Shown here one piece after another: positions 35,257 through 47,298 of a stretch of 64,000 bases of DNA. Origin of the DNA: Abelmoschus esculentus (Eukaryota; Streptophyta; Magnoliopsida; Malvales; Malvaceae); assembly GCA_035048815.1 (NCBI GenBank), contig JAUCBN010000020.1, forward strand, positions 8,811,501 through 8,875,500, in the 5' to 3' direction. Both the position numbers and the translations under genes were made by a program. Under the pieces are notes generated by a model. It searched no databases. It was given only the letters and a program-made list of their open reading frames with translations, and had not been told where the DNA came from. Every line of letters begins with the position of its first letter. Position 1 is the stretch's first letter.

Positions 35257-35700
35257 GTGCAAGGGAAATTTGATCTTGAAGCCAAGGACTCACTTTCCGT
35301 CCAACGCTCAGTCATCACCAATATATTAAAGAATATGAGACGTTCTAACAAAGTGAAGGAAGTGAAGATGACCAATTCAGCTTGTCTTTTATGTCATGGC
35401 AATCATCATGAGAGTGAGTGCCCAGGGAATAATGAGACAACAAACTATTTGGGCAATTTCAATAGAAGCAACAACAATATATACTCCAAAACATATAATC
35501 CAAGATGGCGTCAGCATCCGAACTTTTCATGGGGAAACCAAAGATCCAGCAATCTTAATCCACAAGCCTGATATCAGAATACTAATGAGCCCTAGAATTT
35601 TTAAGCGAATATGCCTTGACATAATTCAAACAAGGGGACAACATCATAATCTAACACCAGTTCTTTGGAAGCTACCATCCAAGAATTTATTCTAAGTATA
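35257..35700 (+). pseudogene. Element C gag C-terminal fragment
   Basis: Open from 35257 for 104 codons. A knuckle-like CLLCHGNHHESEC (CX2CX3HX4C, one residue shorter than the usual spacing, as in element B) lies at about residue 47, followed by YNPRWRQHPNFSWGNQ, closely matching the element B counterpart. The N-terminal capsid region is absent. Confidence 0.8.
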
Positions 35701-36767
35701 AAGACAATGCTTCAAGAGCATACAATAGCTATCGAGAATCAAGGCACGTTAATATTGCAAAGCCAAGGTGCTTCATTGAGAAATTTAGAAAGTCAAGTTG
35801 GTCAAATTGCCTCGGCATTACAAGAACATCAGCCAAGATGTCTGCCAAGTGACACTGAGGTCACTAAGCCACACGGTAAAGAGCAATATAGTGCAATCAC
35901 ACTAAGGAGTGACACTCAAATTAATCAGCAAGATAAGTTTGGGGGAAGAAAAGTGATGATTCCTTGCCCGAACTTGTGCAAATAGAGACAGAAATGCATG
36001 AGCAAATTCTTGAGGAAAAGGACAATGAGGAAGGTTTGACAAGTGAACCTGCTAATGGAGTGAGAAGAAATGTCACGGAAAAAGCAGTTCCTACATCACT
36101 AATAGAAGAAGTTAGACCCCCACCACCCTTTCCCCAGAGACTGAAGAAGCACAATGATGAGGTTAAATTCAAGAAGTTTGTTGATAAATTGGATCAGTTG
36201 TACATCAATGTCCCACTCTTGGAGTCAATTGAGCAAATGCCCACTTATGCCAAATTTCTCTAGGAGATAGTTACAAAGAAGAGGAAAGGGGAAAAGTTTG
36301 AGACAACTGCCACGAAAAAAGAGTATTGTTCTGCTTTGAGCAAATTACCATTGAAGAAAAAGGATCCAGACATCTTTATTATCCCATGTGCTATTGAAGA
36401 CACATTTGTTGGGAAGGCTTTTTGTGATCTTGGATCAAGTGTGAATATCATGACTAAATCAAATTTTATGAAGCTTGGCATGGGAGATACGAGACCTACC
36501 TCCATTATTTTGCAACTAGCCGATCATTCTCATGTTCGACCTAAGGGGAATATCGAAGATGTCATAGTGAAGGTGGACAAATTCGTGTTTCCAGTCAACT
36601 TCCTAATACTTGATTGGGAGGTTGATGCTAATGCACCCATCATCTTGGGAAAGCCTTTCCTAGAAATCGGTCGCATACTCATTGATTGTGAGAAGGGTTA
36701 TCTTACCATGCGAGTAGCCGATCAAAGAGTGACCGTGAATGTCAACAACTCTTATGTATGTGGATGA
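35665..36767 (+). pseudogene. Element C protease region
   Basis: Coiled-coil-like GAG tail (LQEHTIAIENQGTLILQSQ.., QVGQIASAL), a PP-rich FPQRLKKH block, then after a TAG at 36261 the protease: CDLGSSVNIMTKSNF, ADHSHVRPKGNIEDVIVKVDKFVFPVNF and IILGKPFLEIGRILIDCE. The catalytic triad DLG is present. Broken by stops and frameshifts (35985, 36261, 36767). Confidence 0.85.
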
Positions 36768-37823
36768 TTATGAAGAATGCTGAAGCATTTTGCAAGCAGA
36801 CTCGGAGCTGTCAAGGGACGTTGATCAATTTTGTCAGATCAATTTCGTTCAACTAGATGATTATGAGGAGCTCATAAAATAAGATGAAGAGGAAGCTAGT
36901 GAATTTCCATTGGAGGTACAACAATATAGTCTACTGGTAGCTAGACATTATTCAAGCTTCGAACCCTTGATTTAGAGGAATTTATTCCTCGTAAACCTTC
37001 TTTACTCAATGCAACCAAACTGGAGCTGAAGACTTTGCCACAATATCTTAAATATGCCTATTTGGATGAAGATGAAACATTTCTTGTTATCATTTCTTCA
37101 AGTCTTAATTCTGCTCAAGAGAAAAATCTACTTTCTATTTTGTCACAGCATAAACGGGCAATAGGATGGACCATGGTAGATCTAAAGGGGATTAGTCCTA
37201 CCATCTGTATACATAAGATACTTCTGGAAGAATGTATTGGAAATTCCATAGAACCACAACGTAGACTCAACCTTATTATGAAGAAAGTTGTGATGAAAGA
37301 AATCAACAAATAACTCGATGTTGGAGTTATTTACCCAATATCGAATAGTCCATGGGTGATCCCGGTTCAATGTGTTACCAAGAAGGGAGTCACAACCGTG
37401 GTGAGGAATGAAGAAAATGAGCTATTGTCTACGCACATAGTGACCGGATGGAGGATTTGTATGGACTATCGCAAGCTTAACAAGGCTACAAAGAAGGACC
37501 ATTTTACTCTACCCTTCATTGACCAAATATTGGATCGTTTGGCAGGTAAAGCTTACTATTGTTTCTTGGATGGATATTCGGGTTATAACCAAATTTTCAT
37601 AGCATCGGAGGACCAAGGAAAGACTACTTTCACATGTTCTTATGGCACTTATACTTTCTGGAGGATGCCCTTTGGTTTGTGTAATAGCCCAACAACTTTC
37701 CAAAGCTGCATGCAAGCTATCTTCTCCGATATGGTTGAGGACTCTCTCGAAATATTCATGGATGATTTCTCTTTTTCTAGAGATAGTTTTCAAAATTGTT
37801 TGGCAATCTCACGAAGGTCCTAA
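36768..37823 (+). pseudogene. Element C reverse transcriptase
   Basis: RT entry (RRLNLIMKKVVMKEINK, TAA at 37311, then LDVGVIYPISNSPWV), the palm with RICMDYRKLNKATKKDHF, FLDGYSGYNQI, FGLCNSPTTFQSCM, and the catalytic site IFMDDFS (F/Y-x-DD) near 37760. A frameshift follows near 37790. Non-functional. Confidence 0.9.
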
Positions 37824-38560
37824 AGCGATTGAAGAAGTTGACTTTGTGCTGAATTGGGAGAAATGTCACTTCATGGTGATAGAAGGTATTGTGTTGGGCC
37901 ATAAAATTTCACACAAAGGCATTGAGGTGGACAAAGCTAAGATCGTGGTGATTGAGAAGCTACCAACAACAACAAATGTCAAGCGCATAAGAAGTTTCCT
38001 CGGACATGTAGGATTCTATTAGAGATTCATCAAGGATTTCTCTAAGATCTCTAAGCCCTTGTGCATGTGGCTGCAACAAAATCAACCTTTTGTGTTTGAT
38101 CAAAAATGTCATGGCGCATTCAAAGACCTGAAGCAAAGCCTCATCACCACACCTATTGTTGTTACCCTAGATTGGACATTATCGTTCGAGCTGATGTGCG
38201 ATGCTAGCGATTATGCCGTGAGAGCAGTCTTGGGGCAACTTCAAGGTAAAAATTTTCATGTTATTTATTATGCTAGTCGAACATTAAATGATGCACAACT
38301 TAACTACACTAGAATAGAGAAAGAGCTACTTGTCGTGGTATTTGCATTTGATAAGTTTAGAGCATACTTGATAGGCACTAAAGTTTTTGTTCACACTGAT
38401 CACTCTGCTATTAAATACTTAGTGAATAAAAAGGATGTCAAACCTAGACTTATTAGATGGATACTACTATTGCAAGAATTTGATTTAGAGGTGGTAGATA
38501 AGAATGGTACATAAAATCAAGTTGTTAATCATCTGTCTAGGCTAGAAGTTAACTAGGAAT
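37824..38560 (+). pseudogene. Element C RT thumb and RNase H
   Basis: Thumb (RIRSFLGHVGFY, TAG at 38021), then RNase H: MCDASDYAVRAVLGQ, YYASRTLNDAQLNYTRIEKELLVVVFAFDKFRAYL and THTDHSAIKYL-type motif (VHTDHSAIKYLVNK). Acidic active-site residues Asp (CDAS), Glu (EKEL) and Asp (HTDH) are visible. Stops at 38514 (TAA) and 38553 (TAG). Confidence 0.9.
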
Positions 38561-39850
38561 GTGATGACAAAATGCAAATTGATGATGAATTCTCTGAAGA
38601 GAAAATTCTTTATGCCATGAGATTTCTGTGGTATGCTGACCTTGTTAATTTTTTTATTAATGGTGTTTTGCCTTTTGATATGACTAGCCAGGGAATGAAG
38701 AAGTTTAGGCATGACGCACGGTTCTATTTCTGGGATGAACCATACCTATTCAAGCATTGTACCGATCAAATTATTCGAAGATGTGTACCTTAAGAGGAGC
38801 AAAGATATATCTTATACCATTGTCACACAGGCCCGTGTGGAGGTCACTTAGGAGGGATGAGGACTGCTACAAAGGTCCTCCAATCTGGTTTTTATTGGTC
38901 TACCTTGTTCAAAGATGCCCAGGCATTTTACAAATCCTGTGATAGATGTCAAAGGACTGGAACATCTTCAGACTTCATGAAATGCCATGAAAAAAAATAT
39001 TTTGGAGATTGAATTGTTTAATGTGTGGGGCATAGACTTCATTGGGCCTTTCCCATCTTCATTTAGAGACTTGTACATCCTATTGGCAGTGGACTATGTG
39101 TCCAAGTGGGTTGAAGTCATTGCGACACCTAGGAATGATTCCAAGACTGTACTTAAGTTCCTTCATAAGTACATTTTCACAAGGTTTGGCACGCCAAGGG
39201 CTATCATCAGCGATGAAGGCAACCACTTTGACAATAAGTTAATTGCCAAGGCATTACAGAGATACGGGGTAAGACACAAGATTACCACAGAATATCACCC
39301 TTAGACCAATGGGCAAACTTTGGTCTCAAATCGAGAAATCAAGCAAATTCTTGAGAAAGTAGTGAATCCGAGGAGGAAGGAGTGATCACCAAAGCTTGAT
39401 GAGGCTTTATGGGAATACTGAACTGCATTCAAAACCCCACTAGGAATGCCTCCATTTAAATTGGTCTATGGCAAGGCAAGTCACCTCACAGTCGAACTAG
39501 AGCACAAGGCCTATTGGACAATTAAAAAGCTCAATTTTGATGCCCAACTAGTTGGAGAAAGAAGGATCTTGGAACTAAACGAGATGGAAGAATTCAGAGC
39601 CCAAGCATATGAAAATGTCAGACTCTACAAGGAGAAAACCAAAAGATGGCATGACCATGCTGTTTTGCCACGGCATTTTTAGGTTGGTCAGTAAGTTCTC
39701 CTATTCAACTCAAGGCTGAAACTCTTCCCAGTAAAGCTTAAATCAAGGTGGTCTGGGTCATTCGAAGTGCATCACGTTTATCCCTACAGAGCAGTGGACA
39801 TCAAAAATATTGATGATAGGAAAATTTTTCAGGTCAATGCCCTAGATTAA
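38561..39850 (+). pseudogene. Element C integrase
   Basis: HHCC zinc region (about 38817-38957: HCHTGPCGGHLG and SCDRCQRTG), core with WGIDFIGPFP (Asp), IISDEGNHF (Asp) and, after TAG at 39302, the NREIKQILEK helix (Glu). C-terminal region MPPFKLVYGKASHL and FRAQAYENVRLYKEKTKRWHD. Stops at 38793, 39302, 39383, 39420 and 39682. Confidence 0.9.
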
Positions 39851-40382
39851 AGATCTACACTGGAGCCCCCGTGCTGCGAGATAAACCTATCTCCCACCTT
39901 CAGGATGCATGACATACTAAAATGTCATTGCATTTTCAATTTACTCCTGTTAATAAATAAATTGTTTCTAAGTCTATTTTATATTCTTTATTTCACTAAG
40001 CCCTTTTCGTGTTTATTTTATTTTATTAGGTTAAATATCAAGCCATGAGAGCTGGCGGCTGAGAAAGAAGCAAAGGAAAAAGATACAAAACCTTAGGCTT
40101 TGTGATTTGGGCGGCTAAAGGACAAAACGGGGAAATTTCTTTCCATTTTATTAATTTTTAATTATTTCTCTCTTCACCTTTGTTATTTTTATCATTTCTC
40201 TTTAACCCCCTTCACACATTTCCCATCCCACACCCCCAGTAACATTTAATATTTTATTTTATTCTTTTTTATCTTTCATTAAACCTTCATCTTTTTCCTC
40301 CACTCTCTCCTTTTAGCCGATACCACCATTGAAAACAAAACTTCAACCTTTTTCAAATTTCCTTGTTCTTTCTCAGATAAAA
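39851..40382 (+). other. Noncoding spacer of element C
   Basis: AT-rich with pyrimidine-rich stretches (40150-40320). It separates pol from the PTP-type start, the position of the post-pol spacer in Athila elements. No ORF. Confidence 0.45.
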
Positions 40383-40645
40383 ATGGTACGATCATGACCG
40401 TCGGGCTCCGCTCCGCAACCTCTTGTAGTTTTCATAGACAACGAGGTGGAGGAGAGATTTAAAAGCTTGAAAAGTCGAAATCTCTTTTTTGAGCTTGGTT
40501 TTGTCTTCTCCGGTGAAACTTTTAAGACAAAGATGATGGATGTAGTAAAGCACCACCATTGGGAGAAATTTTCTTACCAAAGTTTTAAGACAAAGGTGAT
40601 GGATGTAGAAAAGCTGAAATCTCTTTTTCGAGCTTGGGTTTGTCC
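40383..40645 (+). pseudogene. Start of a PTP-type ORF in element C
   Basis: ATG at 40383, then a TGA at codon 5 (probably from CGA), then open to about 40645, with VFIDNEVEERFKSLKSRNLFFELGF, the usual opening of Athila post-pol ORFs. A ~24-bp unit (TTAAGACAAAGRTGATGGATGTAG) is repeated at about 40522 and 40586, and the block GAAATCTCTTTTTTGAGCTTGG is echoed near 40615. The ORF is cut off by the truncated LTR of element B. Confidence 0.6.
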
Positions 40646-41674
40646 ACTCGGCAGCACTGCAGATTACTGCCTTGGCAGCGATGATACTGTCCGCCGCGGC
40701 AATCCCTTGCTCATGGTTGGACTTTACCAAAGTTCGGCAAAGTGTCCTTGGATGACTCCGCTTATCCCTAAGTCGAAGTATTGTTGATGACTAGTCCTTG
40801 ATGATACCTCCCGGCGTGAATCAATTATACTCACCAACCAATCTCACACTTCTTTTAGCTGTTGAAACTCTTAACCTATCCCTAGGCCGAGTTAGTATTT
40901 CGCGATTGAAACACCGTACTTATCCCTTTCGTGAATCTAACTCTCCCGAGTCTAGATAAATGGATTACTCACAAACTTCTCTCCCGAACTTGAATTCAAG
41001 AACAAAGAATGGCAAAGGATAAGCAAACCTTGATAGTTTTATTGCATTGAAACAAAAACAAATTACAATCTCCTCTCACAAATACTTAACAACCTCCACC
41101 TAAACCCTAAGAAAGCTTAGAACATAATTTGAGAGAAACAAAACAATGAGTCTTAGGGTAAACTCTCTATGAATCGACTCCCTTCATTGGACGGCTAGGT
41201 CTTATATAGGCTTGGCCTAGGGCAAACCTTTCCTAAGTAGAATATAACTTGGAGTAGGGAACAAGTCATGTACATAAATAAAATATTTCCAAACTTATTT
41301 CAACTAAGAGGCTTTCCCGCGTGGCCTTGTCTTGGGCTTTTCCTCATGCTAACCAGCTATGATCCACGTGCTTCATGTCCAGAAACGTCCCTTGGATTTT
41401 TCTCTTACGATCGCCTACAGTATTGTTTCCTGTCTTTCAGCTGCTGCTGCCTCGGCATCATGTCCTGCCTCGGCCATGTTGCTGCCGCGGCACTTGTTTC
41501 TCCTGTACAGATATAAAAATGCAGTAAAACTTGCCTTTTCTGTAAATATCATCTTTATACTCATAACTTCTAAATATATCACATTAAGTACATGCATTGA
41601 TCCGAGTGGGTGTAAATTCAGTGATTAATGCCCATAAAAGGTGTAAAAAGTGATAGTGAGTTGAGCACTTATCA
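40646..41674 (-). repeat. Element B 3' LTR (truncated)
   Basis: Minus strand start TGATAAGTGCTCAACTC at 41674. Close match, in inverted orientation, to 48102-49185 and a good match to 26117-27445. It ends abruptly at about 40646, lacking roughly the last 300 bp. TATA-like TTATATAGGCTTGG on the plus strand near 41200. TGCCNNGGCA words at 40668, 41448 and 41483. Confidence 0.88.
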
Positions 41675-41712
41675 CACCCCCAAACTCGAACTATTGCTTG
41701 TCCTTAAGCAAT
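41675..41712 (-). promoter_or_regulatory. LTR-adjacent polypurine tract plus hairpin, element B
   Basis: Minus strand stem ATTGCTT/AAGCAAT (41693-41712), loop AAGGAC (one base off GAGGAC in element A), then the G-rich run GTTTGGGGGTG ending at the LTR. Confidence 0.85.
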
Positions 41713-41966
41713 GCAAACCATCAATTTGCCAAACTCTACTCTCTCTTGGTCTTATATTTCCATCTATTCTCCCCACCATAACTATGCCTATTCTTTTAGA
41801 CTTAACCTTTCGGCTACCCAAGGGTTTACCTAGAAACAAACTATAAGATTTGGTGAGTGTGTGCGTTTTTATGGACAAGTTTGATTAAAGGCTTTCTTAG
41901 ATAAACTCTAAGTTCAAGACAAGTAGAATTGGGTTAAGTGTTCTCTTCTTTTCTAAACAACCAATT

Positions 41967-42119
41967 CTTGAGTCAATTTCGGGCACCTCAAGGATTGTGT
42001 TTTTCTCTTCACTAATTCCTTCTTTCTTTTTGATATTCCTTATAGCATACTAGAGCCAATTTCGGGCACCTCTAGCATGAAGAAGAGTAATTCCTAGAGC
42101 CGGTGATAGGAACCTCTAG
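41967..42119 (-). ncRNA. Three-hairpin array in the 3' noncoding region of element B
   Basis: Hairpins at 41967-41992 (perfect arms CTTGAG/CTCAAG), 42050-42075 (CTAGAG/CTCTAG) and 42094-42119 (CTAGAG/CTCTAG), each with a 14-nt interior. Order, spacing and arms match element A; interiors differ by a few bases (for example CCGGTGATAGGAAC against CCGGTGGTAGGCAC). Inferred structured RNA. Confidence 0.5.
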
Positions 42120-42473
42120 TCACTTTCCCAAAAATCTAAGTCTTTATCACCTAAGTTCATTAAAAGAATTCCTATAATCCAACAAGTCCCAAAACTGTTT
42201 GAAAAATTCATCTTATAGTAAGCTTTTAAGTTTTCATCCTTGAGTATCCTAGGGTTAAACCTTCTTAACAGGACCTAATCATGGTAAGGAGAAAGATTTC
42301 TATAGCCTTAAAGAATAAACTAAGGCAATATTGCTGATAAGTAGTGCAAAAGTATAGGCAATTGATTCAAGTAAGGCGGGGAGCATGAAAAAATTTTAAA
42401 AAAATTCATTTAAATACTCCCTTTTCTTGGCATGGCCTCGACAGTAGATTGCTGCCTCGGCAGTGGCTCTACA

Positions 42474-42509
42474 CCCCCAAACTCAAACCAAGCATTTCCC
42501 TCAATGCTT
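42474..42509 (-). promoter_or_regulatory. Internal polypurine tract plus hairpin, element B
   Basis: Minus strand stem AAGCATT/AATGCTT (42490-42509), loop GAGGGA, followed by GGTTTGAGTTTGGGGGTG. It sits ~95 bp past the PTP stop, as in element A. Confidence 0.75.
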
Positions 42510-42603
42510 TATATTAGAAGAGAATAGTGGGCAACAAAAATATGAAAGAAATAAGCAGCATATCAAGAAACAAACAGCAATTAAAATTGAATATATGAAA
42601 AAT

Positions 42604-44137
42604 TTAAAGAGACTCCGAAGAGCTGCTTGTAACAATTTTTCTACGGGGTCGTGCTGCTGATTGCTTCGTTCTTGGTGAGGGCGATGGTTGAGCTTTTGCT
42701 TGTCGGGGCGGTTGGACTCTTGTGGTTGGTTTCCGATGCATTGGAGCATCCACTTCTTCTCCTTCTTCCACATCGGCAATCTCCTCGGTGATCATGATGT
42801 CCATTCCACCTTTATTTACTGTGGCTGCCCCGGTATGGTGTGTACTCGATCCGGCAGCGGTTGAGCTCTGATGTACATAGGCATCTATCTCTGCTGATAG
42901 ACTGCCCATGATGATGGGGAGTCGTGGTGGAGTGCTGAAGACTGCCCTCCGCTTTGATGGTCTTCTGCTAGCAGATGATGCTGCGGTAGAGTCTGCTGCC
43001 CTAGATGGGACGACAGCATGAAACTGTGGTTGAGAGCCCACGTGGAAACGTTCTCGGTCCTCCTGGAGCTGGTGTAGTCTCGGTATAGGGGGCGGCTGTG
43101 AAAAACATGTTGCTTGGAAATTCTGGAAACTGTGCCCCTTGGTTTGGAAAGGCATGGAGCATCATTTGGGCTAGTGTGCCGTTAAAGTCTCTTTGATACT
43201 CCATGTATCTTTGTTGCCTAAGATCCATCGCTGTCATCCTTTGTTGTATCTCCTGATACGGGTCTGCTGCGGCAAAGGTGTGGGCAGTGTGTAGCATGTC
43301 TGCTGTGTATTGGGCCCCGGCAGCAGTATCAGCAGTGAACTGCTGAGGTGTTGCTTGGACTGGTTCCACCTGCGTGATCTGCATAATTTTGTGGCAAAAG
43401 TCTCTGGTCCATCCACGCCTTTGGGGAGTGTATTCGTCCGTGTCTTCTATTGTTACACCTGAAGCAACACACAAACCAATGATCAAACAAGGGGAATATA
43501 ATGGTCCTCTATCCTTCTTACCGCATTCATAAATTTCGCGTAAGATGATATCTCCAACGTTGATGCTCCTTTTGTTGATGATTGATTGGATGAGAACCAA
43601 TCGCTTTCGGTCCACCGTGCTGTTGTGGGATGTGGGGATGAGGCGTCTCTTGACAAAGGTGTTCCAAATCTTGGCCTCGGGCTTTAGGCTCTGCCTTGCT
43701 ACAGATCCTCTATGGGCACCGGTTTCCCATGGAGTATTCGTGTAGCAAAGGTCGTCTTTGATCAACTCGTAATCCTCGGCAGTGATATCCTCCATGAATT
43801 CAGCATGTACATCATGGTCAGGTGTGAGGTCGTAGAATTGGTTGATGGTCTCGGCATCAAGCTGGACAGGCCTGCCTCGATAGTGGACAAAGAGGGAGTC
43901 TTTGCTGGGCCCGTGCACATAGAATTCCCGCACGATGGTAGCGTTTTCCTGGGCAGGTTGAAGGCAAAAGATTTCCCATTCTTGGTACTTAATCCTGTCG
44001 AACAGATAGTGCTCGATGCCATAATTTTTGTCATCCGAGTGTTGGAACCCTTGTTCCTCCCACAACTGCTGGGCAATGAAAGACCTGTTGAAGCGGTCTT
44101 CAACATTGGCTGGGGCAAAGCGCTTGTAGGTGGCCAT
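42604..44137 (-). pseudogene. Element B PTP-domain ORF
   Basis: ATG 44137 opens a 378-codon frame containing the full plant transposon protein domain (FYVHGPSKDSLFVHYRGRPVQLDAETIN, LKPEAKIWNTFVKRRLIPTSH, VLIQSIINKRSINVG). A 2-bp loss near 43050, relative to element A, shifts the proline-rich tail into another frame (ORF 42604-43155), which ends with the same RPRRKIVTSSSSESL as element A. The domain itself is uninterrupted. A TATA-like CTTATATAGGCC (plus strand 44292-44304) lies ~155 bp upstream. Confidence 0.82.
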
Positions 44138-44624
44138 AAAGATTTTGAGAGATTAAGTTCTTGGAGATTTTCTTGGAAGAATTCTGAGAATTTTAAAAAA
44201 AGGTAGGCAGAGAGTATTGTGAGAGCAAGATTGTTGAGTATTCTAAAGAAAACAAGAAAGCAAGAGTGAATAGTTCAAGAGGAGGGGGTTGCTTATATAG
44301 GCCTCGGCCTTGTGACCGTTTGAACCACTAGCCGTTTTGTAGCCGTTAGTCTTTACTGCCGTTTCCTTTTCTGACACGACAGAAATCTCGGCAAACTAGC
44401 CGTTACACTATTCTGCCCGTTGAAACTGCTGCGGCTTTGACACTATGCGCTGCCACGGTAGCAGACTTCCTCCTGTGAACTACTTCTCTGTTATTCCTAC
44501 TTTATTATCCTAAATAAAAATTAAACACAAACAAGAAAAATACTTAAAGCATAAAATTGATATGGAAAATAAATATAAACTAAACTAACCCTAATATAAT
44601 AATATAAAAAGAGAAGGGAAGAGA
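44138..44624 (-). other. Spacer between protease and PTP ORF in element B
   Basis: Stands where pol would be. AT-rich, with GC-rich words and the TATA-like sequence described for the PTP ORF. The match to 29905-30565 shows that A and B share one ancestral deletion or assembly. Confidence 0.55.
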
Positions 44625-47198
44625 TTAAGTCACTAGAGGAGTGCATGCAAATGCATCTCCTAAGGTATTTATCTCTTGCTGGCCAGAATTAGAATTCAGA
44701 TGTTGGCCACTCCCTTTTGCTTTATGTCCATCCTTATGTACTGCTTCCACTTTGAGCTTGATCTTTTTGCCAAATAACCTGCCGAGCATGCTGCCAAGGC
44801 AGGATATTTTGGTTTCTATTGTGTGGATGGCTTTGCACTCTTCTGGATCATCATATTGTTTGAAATTGTGGAATGCATTGAGTTTGACTTGTTGGTCTTT
44901 AACCCTCATTGTCAATTCTCCTTTTTCCACATCAATTAAGGTGCGTCCAGTTGCAAGGAAAGGTCTCCCCAAGATGATCGGTGCATTATCATCTGCTTCA
45001 CAATCAAGGACAAGAAAATCAGAGGGAAAAATAAATTTGTCAACTCTTACCAGTATGTCCTCGATTTTGCCTTCGGGTTGCACATATGATCGATCCGCAA
45101 GTTGGAGCATAACTGTTGTAGGTTTTGCCCTTCCTATTCCAAGCTTTTGGAAGACAGATTTGGGCATTAGATTGATGCTTGCTCCAAGGTCGCATAGGGC
45201 CTTACCTTTATAATTATTACCTATTGCACAAGGTATGATGAAGCATCCAGGATCCTTCAATTTTGGTGGCATGCGATTGTGTAGCATTGCCATGCATCCC
45301 TCGTTAGCAGCCACTGTTTCGAACTCACCTAGTCTTTTTCTCTTAGACACAATGTCTTTTAAGAACATGGCATAATTAGGCATTTGTTCAATTGCCTCTA
45401 CGAATGGTAAGTTGATGTGGACTTGCTTTAAAATATCAAGAAATTTTTTGAATTGATGATCCTGTTTTTGCTTTTTCCACCTTTGTGGGAAGGGTGGTGG
45501 TGGTCTCATCTTATCCAGAGTTTCTTTAGTTTGAAATTTAATACCTGGCACCACTGGGGTTGTTGCTGTCTCGGCAGACTGGTCAGGAGCTATTGAGTTC
45601 TCTGCTGGGGCAGTGTTATCAGGATCAGTTTGTTCAGCCTCCTCTTTTGTTGAGTTTGATGATGGACTTTGACCTGCTAAAGTGTCTGTCTTTTCCTTCA
45701 GTTGTAGACCACTCCTATTAGTGATTACTTTACACTGTTCATGTTCCATTACCTTAGCAACTTCAGTATTGCTAGGTAGTCCTCCTTGTGGTCTAGTGTT
45801 TATATTTTGAGCAAACTGTCCAACCTGAGTTTCTAGAGTTTTAATAGCTGCTTCTTGATTTTGTAGCCTCATCTCAGTCCTGTTCATGAAAGCGTTTGTC
45901 CTTTTGATGAAATTACTGTTCTCTGCCATGTATGATTCTATTTTCATCATAAAGGCTTTGAGAGTGTTCTCCAACGAACTTACCGATTGCTGCTGCATCT
46001 ACTGCTGCGGCATTGGCTGTTGGACCTGCGGCGGTGGTAGATTTTGCATTGGTTGTTGGAATTCTGAAGGTTGGGTGGTTGGGTTTAAGGCATTGTTAGG
46101 ATTGCTCCATGATAGGTTCGGATGCCTCTTCCATGAGGGATTGTATGTGTTGGACATCATATTGGTTCGGTTGTAATTTCCAACATACATACCGGTTTCT
46201 TGATTCATACAATCAGAGGAATTGTGGTTACCTCCACATAAATCACAAAACGAATCAATCACCTTAACCTCACGGGTATTTTGTTGTAGTTGCAAATTTT
46301 GCACCATCTTAGTAAGAAAGGCCAATTGTGCTGCCACTGAATTTGATGTGTCTAACTCATTCATCGTGGCTTGGCGTCTTACTCCTCCTCGCCTAGATGT
46401 AGGGAATTGAAAATCGTTTTTTGAGAGTTTGTTTAGTATCTCAATAGCTTCCTCAGGTGCTTTATCAAGGAGTGTTCCGTTTGCCGAGGCATCTAACATC
46501 ATCCTTGTCAGGGCATTAGTGTCATTATAGAACATGGTCACTTGTGTCCATAGGGGAAATCCATGCAAAGGACACTTGTGCAGTAACTCCCTGTAGCGCT
46601 CCCATGCCTCGTACATCGGTTCGTCATCTGCTTGTCGAAAAGAAGTGATTTCATTACGAATTCTATCGTATAAATTTGTAGGATTAAAGCGTGTAATAAA
46701 ATCACGACAGAGTTCACTCCAAGATCCAATAGATCCTGCTGGAATGCTATTTAACCAGGCTTTCGCCCTATCCCTCAGTGAATAGGGGAATAACTTCAAT
46801 CTCAAGACATCTTCATGGACTCCTTGGATTTTGAAGGAATTGCATATCTCCATGAAGGACTTGAGGTGCTACCTTGCATCTTCAGTTACAGACCCACCAA
46901 ACTGTCCAATAGTGTTAAGCATATTGAAAATGACAGGTTTCAGTTCAAAGTGGGCTGCTTCTATCTCTGGTGTAACGACTCTTAGGTTTAATCCATTTAA
47001 ATCTTCTTTCAGGAAGTCTCTGACAGTAAGCTGCCGCGGCCCTGGTGGCGGCGGAAGACCTCCATTGCCGGCAGGTAAGTTTTGTCCTGCTGGGTGATCT
47101 GTCATAGCTTCTTGGATTTGTCTCCTCAACCTTTGTCGTATACGTTCGATCTCTGGGTCTAACTCGTACAAAGGGTTGGTAGGATTGGCCCTGGTCAT
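44625..47198 (-). pseudogene. Element B gag-protease, single frame with two stops
   Basis: ATG 47198 (MTRANPTNPLYEL) opens 858 codons in one frame, broken only by TAG near 46866 and TAG near 45998. Order: N-terminal basic/Pro-rich part; retrotrans_gag domain (FPYSLRDRAKAWLNSIPAGSI, ELCRDFITRFNPTN, EAWERYRELLHKCPLHGF); knuckle CDLCGGNHNSSDC (CX2CX3HX4C); a Gln/Pro linker; a coiled-coil-like stretch; protease with intact CDLGASINLMP and IILGRPFLATGRTLIDVE. The start is preferred over the upstream ATG (47321), whose added residues read an AT-rich leader and the PBS. Longest gag-PR frame in the window. Confidence 0.85.
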
Positions 47199-47274
47199 AC
47201 ACCAAGAAAAAACAAAGTAAAATAAAAATAAAAAAAGAAACAAGAAAATAAAGAAAACAAAATTTAGTTGCCAA

Positions 47275-47292
47275 TCCCCGGCAACGGTGCCA
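47275..47292 (-). promoter_or_regulatory. Primer-binding site, tRNA-Asp, element B
   Basis: Minus strand TGGCACCGTTGCCGGGGA, one base off the complement of the 3' end of plant tRNA-Asp, the primer used by Athila elements. Six bases separate it from the LTR end at 47299. Confidence 0.85.
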
Positions 47293-47298
47293 AAAACT

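Larger units (their letters stand above)
35250..40645 (+). mobile_element. Element C: Athila-like retrotransposon, decayed
   Basis: Plus strand: gag zinc-knuckle region, protease (DLGSS), RT, RNase H, integrase, ~500 bp of noncoding DNA, then the first ~85 codons of a PTP-type ORF. No LTR, PBS or polypurine tract: the left end abuts element D and the right end abuts the LTR of element B. Pol is of the autonomous Athila type that elements A and B lack. At least ten in-frame stops. Confidence 0.85.

Noticed and set aside
47275..47292. tRNA-Asp gene fragment
   Set aside because: The match is only the 3' end complement and lies next to an LTR: it is a primer-binding site.
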